Below, piece after piece: positions 36,001 to 48,000 of a DNA stretch of 64,000 nt. The notes beneath the pieces were generated by a model. The model was not told the DNA's origin, did not search any database, and was given only the letters and a program-made list of their open reading frames with translations. Where the stretch lies: contig CANNZV010001050.1 in the NCBI GenBank assembly GCA_947561585.1, forward strand, positions 62,001 to 126,000, written 5' to 3'. The first letter of the stretch is position 1, and every line of letters begins with the position of its first letter. Source of the stretch: Caprella mutica (lineage: Eukaryota > Arthropoda > Malacostraca > Amphipoda > Caprellidae). Position numbers and translations under genes: made by a program.

Positions 36001-39000
36001 TTGTGTGAAAGATAGAAAAGAGAGGAGAGATGTACTTCTAAACCACAATAGAGGAGAGCTGTGCTTCTAAACCACAATAGAGGAGAGCTGTGCTTCTAAA
36101 GCACAATAAAGGAGAGCTGTGCTTCTAAAACACAATAGGGGAGAGCTGTGCTTCTAAAGCACAATAGAGGAGAGCTGTACTTCTAAACCACAATAGAGGA
36201 GAGCTGTGCTTCTAAAGCACAATAGAGGAGAGCTGTACTTCTAAACCACAATAGAGGAGAGCTGTGCTTCTAAACCACAATAGAGGAGAGCTGTGCTTCT
36301 AAACCACAATAAAGGAGAGCTGTGCTTCTAAAGCACAATAGAGGAGAGCTGTGCTTCTAAAGCACAATAGAGGAGAGCTGTGCTTCTAAACCACAATAGA
36401 GGAGAGCTGTGCTTCTAAACCACAATAGAGGAGAGCTGTGCTTCTAAAGCAAGGCTTCAACTCAGGAAAATGAATCAAAGAATTTAATTAAACGTCATGG
36501 TTGGGCCACTGTTGGAATTAACGAAGATGAATACACGGTGAGATGAGCAGAGAAACAAAAAAACTGGTGCAATATATTATTGTAGTGTGGTTAGACAAAC
36601 TATAGTGACTATGGTACAAACTATAGTAACTATGGTACAAACTATAGTAACTATGGTGCAAACTATAGTAACTATGGTACAAACTATAGTAACTATGGTA
36701 CAAACTATAGTAACTATGGTACAAACTATAGTAACTATGGTACAAACTATAGTAACTATGGTACAAACTATAGTAACTATGGTACAAACTATAGTAACTA
36801 TGGTACAAACTATAGTAACTATGGTACAAACTATAGTAACTATGGTACAAACTATAGTAACTATGGTACAAACTATAGTAACTATGGTACAAACTATAGT
36901 AACTATGGTACAAACTATAGTAACTATGGTACAAACTATAGTCATTATACGTTAACTAAAGATGAGAAAGTGAATTTGGTGAGAGTGCACTATATATATG
37001 ATGAATAGCAACTCTATAGTGCAGTACACTATATCCCTGAAAATTAATATGACGAATTTATATTAATTATCAATTAAAGAATTGATATCGATTAATAATT
37101 AACGAATTCAAGTATAGCTGCTAATTTGCAAGCTGGTACTCTTATGACTTAGCTGATAGTATTTCAATTATAATTATTTAACGAGTTATTATTATTTATT
37201 TAAAGGTTTGCTTCTTATGGCAGTGGGCCTTTATAAAAAAAATCAAGATGCAAATTATATAACGGATGAAATTGCAGTGGGTTATTATTAAAAAAACGTA
37301 CCAATATATATTTTTATATTTTGATTTTTTTTTTCAATATTGAAGTAGTTACTTAGTTCGCATTTGGTAATTGACTCTTTACCATAACGGGAGTATTATT
37401 ACGCCACCATTTTGGTGTAAATTGTGATCTATTCTTTAGATTATCTCCTGTACAAACGCTGACGATTTAATAAGCTGCACACACACACCTGAGGATGTCT
37501 TAGAGCTTTGCGAGGCGACTGTTCCCCCGTCAGTGAGTTGTGAGGGTGGGGGAGAGGTGGGGGAGGAGTGGGTGAGTGCCTCTGCTATGTGCTGGGGGAG
37601 AGCGTGAGACACAAGCCATGAGTCCACCATGTGGCGGGAAGCTTTTCTGAGGGGCAAAAGGAACAAGAAATTATTAACACTGCCATATGTACTTATACTT
37701 AATTCAATTAGTAATAATTTAATAGAGAAAATTAAACTATTAAAAATTTATTCGATTTGAAATAATAAAATTATAAATGAAGGGTCATAAAAACTAATTT
37801 TCAAAACTGTTCAGTTTAGCCACTCACTTAAATAAGAATATATTTTAAATAAATATTCTACATCAATGCTGAAAAAAATTAATAATGATAAATAGAGTAA
37901 ATTACCGTATAATGTAGACAGCGTCTACTTTTTCAATATTATAATAGTTAGCAGTTATAATATTGCAGTTTATATTAAAAATATTGATCAAAACTGAAAA
38001 AAATCTGCGGAGTTTACTAATAATATTCTATTTACTTTCTGGTAGACTGAGCTGGTAGACTCGTATAGACTATAGAGTACAGGGCCATATAGTTACTGTA
38101 CAGGGTGAACCACAAAAAAGTGTACTCAACTTTAAATTCGTATATTTCAACAACTATTGGAGATACAGTTTTCTTCAAGTATCATTTTGATTGAACATTT
38201 AAATTTTTTTTCTTAATATAGCAACGACTTAAATTATTGATGGGTGGTGCAAATTACTTCTAGGTTTTAAGAACATTCATATAACTAAACAATTCCTTTT
38301 ATAAAATATTGACAATCTGGAGAAAAGAGTTCAAGTACAAAAATGAAGGTACAAGTTTAAAATTGCTGAACAAAATTGATTCTGTCTTCAGATTGTACTG
38401 TCTTTTTGCGACCTGAACGACTCTTGTTCAATTTTAAACTTCTGCCTTCACATTTGTACTTAAACACTTTTCTCCCGATTGTTAATATTTTAGAAAAGGA
38501 ATAGTTATGTGAATATTTTTAAAACCTAGAAATAAATCGTTTTTTATTAATGGGGATTTTGTCTAATAGAGATATTTTCAATGTTTGAACTTACTTCATT
38601 GTCCGTTTTCCTATCATTTGCACCACCCATAAATTAAGTCGTTGCTATATTAAAAGAATTTATGAAAATTTAAATGAGGGTGGAGAAGAGTCCAACAAAC
38701 AAAATGATACTTGAAAGAAAACTGTACCTTCAATAGTTGTTGAAATATACTAATTTAAAAATGAGTACACTTTTTTGTGGGTCACCCTGTAGTGTATCAT
38801 GCTAAATAATACACTGTCATATGATGCATGTTATTATTATTATAACAAAAATTTAATATTGAATATTTCCAGTTTTACATTTGGTAGGAAAATATTTTTC
38901 TAAGAATATTGCACATTTTTCTTAATTAATATTCGTTCCTTAAATATTAGAATAGAATTTAGCATTTCAAATGGAAAAGCTATTTTAATTTCAACAAAGT

Positions 39001-42000
39001 GAGTGAGAAAAAGTAAGACAACTACTACCACCAATGTAGGTCTGTGTGATATATCTGCTTCATGGGCATTGAACTCAAGGCAACGATTCGGATTCTGGAC
39101 CACAATTATTTGTCTTTCGGCCAAAGATAAACAAATTCGGACTGTTATTTGGAAGAGATGCAAGCATTATGAGCAGGAGTGGATATGTTGAGACAGATAT
39201 GAGCAGGAGTGGATATGTTGAGACAGATATGTGAAGAATATGGATATGTTGAGACAGATATGTGAAGTAAATGGATATATTGAGACAGATATGTGAAGAA
39301 TATGGATATGTTGAGACAGATATGTGAAGTAAATGGATATGTTGAGACAGATATGTGAAGTATATGGATATGTTGAGACAGATATGTGAAGAATATGGAT
39401 ATGTTGAGACAGATATGTGAAGTAAATGGATATATTGAGACAGATATGTGAAGTATATGGATATGTTGAGACAGATATGCGGAGTATGTGGATATGTTGA
39501 GACAGATATGTGGAGTATGTGGATATGTTGAGACAGATATGTGAAGTATATGCATATGTTGAGACAGATATGTGAAGTAAATGGATATATTGAGACAGAT
39601 ATGTGAAGTATATGGATATGTTGAGACAGATTTGTGGAGTATGTGGATATGTTGAGACAGATATGTGAAGTATATGCATATGTTGAGACAGATATGTGGA
39701 GTATGTGGATTAGTTGAGACAGATATGTGGAGTATGTGGATATATTGAGACAGATTTGTGGAGTATGTGGATTAGTTGAGACAGATATGTGGAGTATGTG
39801 GATATATTGATATGTGGAGTATGTGGATATATTGAGACAGATATGTGGTGTATGTGGATATGTGAATATGGAGTTTTTTCAATAAGTATATGTGGAATGT
39901 GAATATATTGAGCATGTACATAAAGTATATTATGAAAAATGTGCCTAGGTACTTCTAATCACATTAATTAAGATAATCGAATAATTGCAAATAATATAAT
40001 TGTGGGTTATTTGTATTAAATGAGGAAGTGACATCACGAATAACTGAATCTTATAGACACAGATTCAATCTCACTCAAAAAATAATTATATCACGCAATA
40101 GTCAAGTAAAATAACATGTCTTGGAAATGATCCAAATGCGCATAATTGCTTCGTACCATAATATCTATGTATTCATATGTCTTTTAACCATAATATCTAT
40201 GTATTCATATGTCTTTTTCACCATAATATCTATGTCTTCATCTTATAGTCATTTTACCATAATATCTATATATTTTTTAAGTTTTTTTACCATAATATTT
40301 AAGTCCTAATCATAGAGTTGGCGTTATGTTTTTTGAAAGAAAGATTTTTTTTATTCTCCTATCACTTACGATCAATATGAATGACATACGGTTACACATG
40401 AAAAAACGTTTTAAAACAAAATAAAGATCTCAATGAAAAGTATAATATATTTTAGAGATATTCTTTCTACTTCTAAAACATGTTTTTAAACATGAAAAAT
40501 ATGTTAAAAATACAACGCATTATTTGTCTGAATAAAACTTTTCATCTCCACTTATACATCTTTTTGACTATAATGTTACTATAACTGGATTTATATTAAA
40601 AATCTATAATGAAAAGTTATAGTAATTATTAAAAATTATAACTGAAATATTTGAGCAATGTTAATTTGATTAGAAAATATACGATTTTTTGAGCCTATAT
40701 CGATGTGGACTTCAAGTACCGTCCAAAACAAGACTTTTTTTCGATTTGATGGTTAACATGAAGTCGAGTAAGAAAAAAGTTAAAAACAATAGAAGACAGC
40801 AACAACCGTTTCAATATCAACCACTGAAATGATACACTCATAACAAGAAGAACAAAAGACACTCCTTGGTATAACAAAAGTACTTCACATCAACAAAGAG
40901 GGCCGCAAACAAACCTCTAGAACTTCGAGCTGCAGTTCTGTTTTGATAAGAAAATAGATAAGAACTTCAGTCGCTTGTTATAGAAAGAGAGTCTTCAGTT
41001 CTTTTTTACACCAGGGAGTGATCACTGCAATGAAGATGGAACACCTCTCCAACGGTGAGATTTCATGGGAATAATAAATCAGAAAAGATGTGAGGCAGAT
41101 ACTTCTTGTAATAATAATAATATTATTGTTATAGAATTTAAAATTAATTAATTAATTAATTTGAGAAATCAATTCGATTTTCACTCCAATATAACCATCT
41201 TCTCTGTTTCTTCACTAAAAATCAGTAAGTTATTTGCTATCTGGGTGGCATTTTTTAGTTGAAGTCTCGTAAATATTAAATCACAATTCCTTCACTTATA
41301 GATTAGTGAAAAGATAATTTTTAGTGTTCTCAACCTAGATTATTGGTACGTTCACTGTGAGGATTAACGTCTGCTTTGAAAACAATTAACGTCTGATTTG
41401 GAATTAAAGGCTCTTGCTGATTTCAACAGTTGAAACAATTACAATGGACTCCGAAGTAGCAGTCAGTAAAAAAAGGAACCAATCACCAGTGATTACAAAT
41501 ACGGTTGGAAAATGAAATTGAAAAGGTGATAGTAAATCAAACATACAAGTTTATCTAATGCAAAAAATTGTAGATGAAGAGCATAACCCTACAGCGCTAT
41601 CCTCTAAAATTTTAAATAGTGGTAAACCAGACTATTAATTGCTGTCTCACCTTATGAGATAGTCCTGTCTCACCTTATGAAATAGTCCTGTCTCATCTCA
41701 TGAAATAGTCCTGTCTCACCTTATGAAATAGTCCTGTCTCATCTCATGAAATAGTCCTGTCTCACCTTATGAAATAGTCCTGTCTCTCCTTATGAAATAG
41801 TTCTGTCTCACCTTATGAAATAGTCCTGTCTCACCTTATGAAATAGTCCTGTCTGATCTTATGAAATAGTCCTGTCTGATCTTATGAAATAGTCCTGTCT
41901 CTCCTTATGAAATAGTCCTGTCTCTCCATATGAAATAGTCCTGTCTCTCCTTATGAAATAGTCCTATCTCTCCTTATGAAATAGTCCTGTCTCTCCTTAT

Positions 42001-45000
42001 GAAATAGTCCTGTCTCTCCATATGAAATAGTCCTGTCTCTCCTTATGAAATAGTCATGTCTCACCTTATGAAATACTCCTGTCTCTCCTTATGAAATAGT
42101 TCTGTCTCACCTTATGAAATAGTCCTGTCTCACCTTATGAAATAGTCCTGTCTCACCTTATGAAATAGTCCTGTCTCTCCTTATGAAATAGTCCTGTCTC
42201 TCCATATGAAATAGTCCTGTCTCTCCTTATGAAATAGTCATGTCTCACCTTATGAAATAGTCATGTCTCACCTTATGAAATAGTCCTGTCTCTCCTTATG
42301 AAATAGTTCTGTCTCACCTTATGAAATAGTCCTGTCTCTCCTTATGAAATAGTTCTGTCTCACCTTATGAAATAGTCCTGTCTCTCCTTATGAAATAGTC
42401 CTGTCTCTCCTTATGAAATAGTTCTGTCTCACCTTATGAAATAGTCCTGTCTGATCTTATGAAATAGTCCTGTCTGATCTTATGAAATAGTCCTGTCTGA
42501 TCTTATGAAATAGTCCTGTCTCTCCTTATGAAATAGTCCTGTCTCTCCTTATGAAATAGTCCTGTCTCACCTTATGAAATAGTCCTGTCTGATCTTATGA
42601 AATAGTCCCGTCTCACCTTATGAAATAGTCCTGTCTCTCCTTATGAAATAGTCCTGTCTCACCTTATGAAATAGTCCTGGGCGAAGTCTGGATGTTCATC
42701 TAGCCAGGCTTCTATCTGGCGACATTCGGCATCACACTCTGGTGGAGACTCGTCCTGGGGTAATTCTGAGACTCTTTCTAGGGGAACTGGAAGAGGGGGA
42801 GAAAAACTATTAGAATTTATATCCAATGGAATAGATTTTTTACGTGGAGACAAAAATCATAAATTGCAATCAGAATCACTAGAGGAATCGACGCATATAA
42901 AGAAATTAACGTAAGGGACTGCATCATCTTAAGTAACGAAATCGAAGCTTCTAAAATAGAAGTAAGAAGTGAATTCGACGTAAGTAGCAAAATCGACGTA
43001 AATAGTGATATATGTAGACGTAGGTGACCAAATCAACTAAATTGCAGCGACTTAAATTTTAACTAATTAGAGGAATCGATACTACTAAGAAGCGAATCGA
43101 AATGAGAAATCTAAATAAATAATGAATTCAATGGTGGTTGCTTAACTTAGTTTATAAGCATACTAATACATTTAGTTACTAAAATAATGATATCCATTGG
43201 AATATAATGTATGAAGTAACGTTTAATATAATATCATAAGATATGTATGTAATTCATTGGGTACAAATTAATAATGTTACTGAGAAGATGCAATATGTTG
43301 AAATAGAAATACAAGCACCAGTAAATGGAAAAAGTTACAAATTAATGTACTATATTATGTATAAACACTATGTTTATATATAACAGTCAGTGAAGAGATA
43401 TCTTCTGTACCCAAGCTTGGCTGAAGTGCATACAAAGTTCATGGAATACACTACACACTTATTATGAGTGCAGAGCAGCTATAAATAGCGACAAGTAAAT
43501 CAGGCTAACATGCAGTGTGAGGCATGAGAAGAGTGAGAGAAGAATGTACAGGCAGTGGAGAGGAGCTGTGTGAGGGGAAATATGCTGCAACATAATCGTT
43601 ATGATATGCTGCAACATATTAACAAAAAGTATGCTGCAAGTTGAATGTAACATACTAATAAAACATATGATGCAACATACTGGCAAAAGATGTGCTACAA
43701 AAAAAGGAGGAAATATAAGTTGGGACAAAATACTAAAATAAAACGATTGTATGAAGTAAAATCTACATTAATAAATTCAATATATTCAATAATATCTGAA
43801 GGATTGTTTCCATTGGTTGAAGTATTGGAGCGAAAATATTTACTTTCATTAAACACACAGATTTGTCTCAGTAAAATGATAAATAAAACTGGGAAAAATT
43901 TATGGGCACAATATATTGCTTTTCTTTGGGAGGTAACACCGAGAAAATAAAGAGATAGGAAGCAGAAAAAGTATGCAGCGAGTGTTTAATAAAAGTCTCA
44001 TATACATGTTGCTTAAGACTGCGCCTACGTGTGTGGAATAATATACAAAGCAGGTGTGTAGCGTACACACTATACACAGGAGTGATGTGTACACTGTGCA
44101 ATGATGTATACACTCGGTATACACTGACTATTTTAAAATAATATGTTTTAAACTATATCTACTGTATCATTGACTCTGAAATAAGATTGATATTATTTTT
44201 ATCTTGTTCCATACCCCAAATACCAAAATTCTAAAAGTCCGTTCAAATACCATCTTTATACAAAGTTTCTTTCTATATCCATATAAATGTATAGAACAAG
44301 TGGTGAGCCAGTGGCCAAAATTATATCGCGTCTTGCAAAACGGGTAATTCCTTATTTTGGGGTCATTTAACTGGCAATTTCAAAGGAGTAACTGAAACAA
44401 AATAAGGTTTTCAGCGTCCCGCAATCGCTGCAACACTACCTCTCTCTAGTGTAGTTTACCATAACTCTATGATATAGACCTAGCTAGTTATTGTGATGAT
44501 TGTAGCATTAGACTTTAAAGTCTATAACAATTATTTAAGACTTCTTTCTCACAGCTAGATCAGTTCTATTCCATACCGAATAATATAATGCTCTACTCTC
44601 TGTTTTCTTTAGTTCTATATTTACACATTTTTGAAAACTGTGTACATTTATGTTTGTGCCAGTAAACAATTGTCGATTATTTACTCGTTTTAATTCACAG
44701 TGTGAACAATATTCAATCAGTTACTAAATCGTAAAAGCTAAAACCAAAATAACAAAATAATCAGTTATGATAATTACATTAAATCTGAAGTCTAATATCT
44801 GTTTTAACACCCAAAAGGCTAAAGGGTACATAATAATTAAATAACTCGAACTGCTAACGAAGTATAAATTAGTATTTAATGGATAGTTGAAAATATTATC
44901 AACACTAAATGAAAATACCATCCTGTTAGGAGAACACTAGTAATAGAGCAAGTTACGAATTATCGCTTTGTTTCAAATCTTCGGTACTATAAGAAAAAAC

Positions 45001-48000
45001 TATATAATAATTGCTATGTAATTTTTAAATCGCTTTCCTTATATTACTGGAAATGTGGAAATGATCGATAACTAGTAACTAACCCTAACAGTTAAGAAAG
45101 ACTCTAACATCAATCAGGTGAATTAAAATAGGTTGTACCTCAATGAGATACATTCTGCCTCAAAAGGTGACTGGGTATAAGGTTCATAACTACCTTATCA
45201 GGCTCATGTTGAGAAACAAAATCTTACAAATAAAAGTGTCAAATCCTTATAAGATGAGCATCCTTTAAAGGAGAGCTATGTAGGGACTAAATGTCAGGAG
45301 GGAACGTTTTAATGACATTTCCCCTGTGTGTGCCTTCCATATTAGACATTCTTACCACGTTATTATATAGTTACGTGCGAATATATGGCAAGTGCATTGC
45401 TAGTAAGTAGATATCGATAACATGTATGTATAGATATATCGATAACATATAAATGTATGTATCGAGATATATCGATAACATATAAATGTATGTATCGAGA
45501 TATATCGATACCATATAAATGTATGTATAGAGATATGTGTACGGAGGCAGCAAATTATTTAATAAACAAGTCTCATTGAAGAGATGATGATGATGAAATG
45601 TATGTATCGAGATATATCGATACCATATAAATGTATGCATAGAGATATATCGATAACATATAAATGTATGTATAGAGATATATCGATAACATATAAATGT
45701 ATGTATAGATATATCGATAACATATAAATGTATGTATCGAGATATATCAATACCACTATTTAATGTGCAGTACTTTCCATTACACATAGGAAATCGTTTC
45801 AATTGAAATAGAGAAATTTATTCTATTGAAGTCAACAAAATAAATATATCAGTTGGAATGACATTCTTCAACATTAAAAAAATTATTATATAAATATAAA
45901 ATAATATTTTGAAGAATACTGAATATTTATTTATTGAATGTATAACTCACCATCAGTGCGGGAGGGGGGTTTGTGACCCCCTTTCAACCGGGGTACATCT
46001 TCCTCTACATCAGAGGGGAGGAATGAACCGTCTCCCTCACCATTGGGGGTACCATCCTTCTGACCCCCCTTCCAGCCTGTAGAAAAAAAAAGAAAATGTT
46101 AGTAAATGATAAAAAGATTTTCAGGAATGAGGTGATAAATGAAATTTAAATAGAGAGCAATAAATAATATGAATTTGATAAAATTTAATTAGGTAAGGAT
46201 TCAATCATCGGATGCGACTTAATTACTGGAAGGGAAATTTAAAAGGATATTATAAAAAATAACATCAATATATGAGAATTGATATACAATAATTATAAAT
46301 ATTTTTTTAAAGTTCATATTTTAACTAGTGTATTTGTCCACTAAAACAACATATTGCAAATACTATCAATAGTTGTGTAATATAAGTATTTACACTGAAA
46401 TTAAACATGAAGTAGCATATAAGTTTCCATTACAAAGGCTGTAGGTTGTAAAGAAGACAGTTTGATGATATTAAATACTTATATTAAAGATTTACAACAC
46501 ATTTTAATTAAATGAAATAATTATTTATTCAACTAATATTCGAATTAGTGTTCGAACAACTTAATGGTCGCAAATCTCCCCAAATTGAGCATTAAAGCAT
46601 ACAAATAACTCTAGTTATACATGAAGAACATATCTATTTAATTACTATTTATTGATTGACATTTGATACATTTTATATGGAAGAAAAACCTGCAATGTAT
46701 ATTGCAAAATTCACTAATTAAGTTATTAATACATGGCTTCTGATTATAAGTTAATTATCTATCACTTTCTGATAATTAATTTAATTATTTAATACCGTTT
46801 AAAAGTTTCTATTCTAACTACCAAGCAAAGGTATTATATTTAATGGGCAACAAGTAACTGAATCAGTAAACCGCTTACTGGAACACCGTAAAGAATAATT
46901 AATAGAGAGAATATATTATGCGCTACATTAGTGAACATTGAGAAAGTAGAACATAGCAAGCCATTAATGGCATTTGTTATTATTTACATTCAAAGTGCAT
47001 AATATGCAATGCTCATGTAACTGCACAAACTGCATATGTGCAGTTATATGTGCATTGCATGGTGATCGGGAAGTCGTAAATACTAACAAAAAAGATATAA
47101 CTAAACATCTTCACTGTTTATGTTTAGTATACGGTAATCAAAATATTGTATGCATAGTTGCACATACTTTTATAACACATGTTATTGTTAACTACGTATA
47201 TAGACTCAATATCTTCGATTTCAGAAAATGTAGCTGCCAAGAACTCGGATTATAGATTTGGTCATCGAAATTCGATTCGAATCTTCTTTTCTGTCATTCA
47301 AACTTCCAATGGAGGCTTTGGTACGTCAATCTCTTGGAATTGACTTGTACCACTGCAGCTAGAAATATCCTAACAGATCTGATACAATAACTTCAAATAT
47401 CACTATTTACCCGTACAAGCGTTAATATACCAATAGAATAAGGGCGTTAGAGCTGTGACTGCTGTCATCACCACATTGCTAACTGATACACACACACATT
47501 CACAACACAGCTGTCCACATTCCACCTAATACACACTGAGGATATTGGAATGTCGAATTAAATCAGGTTTTCGACACCACTGCGATTGCCTGTCGATTTT
47601 ATCGGCGAATCGGAAAAGTGATTCGACAGAAAGATAAATTAGAATATGCTGCTGACAGTGTAGTGCTGATAGTGCTGACAGCATAGTGCTGACAGTGTAG
47701 TGCTGATAGTGCTGACAGTGTAGTGCTGATAGTGCTGACAGTGTAGTGCTGATAGTGCTCACAGTGTAGTGCTGATAGTGCTGACAGTATAGTGCTGGCA
47801 GTGTAGTGCTGATAGTGGTGACAGTGTGTGCTGATAGTGCTGACAGTGTAGTGCTAACAGTGTAGTGCTGATAGTGCTGACAGTGCAGTGCTATTAGTGC
47901 TGACAGTGTAGTGCTGATAGTACTCACAGTGTAGTGCTGATAGTACTCACAGTGTAGCGCTGATAGTGCTGACAGTATAGTGCTGGCAGTGTAGTGCTGA

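Noticed and set aside
36518..36955. Long repetitive frames on both strands (VTMVQTI and SLYHSYY type)
   Set aside because: Products of the 21-bp repeat, whose length is a multiple of three.
39145..39679. Frames of 136 and 170 codons on the minus strand
   Set aside because: They lie wholly within the 31-bp minisatellite and repeat one short phrase.
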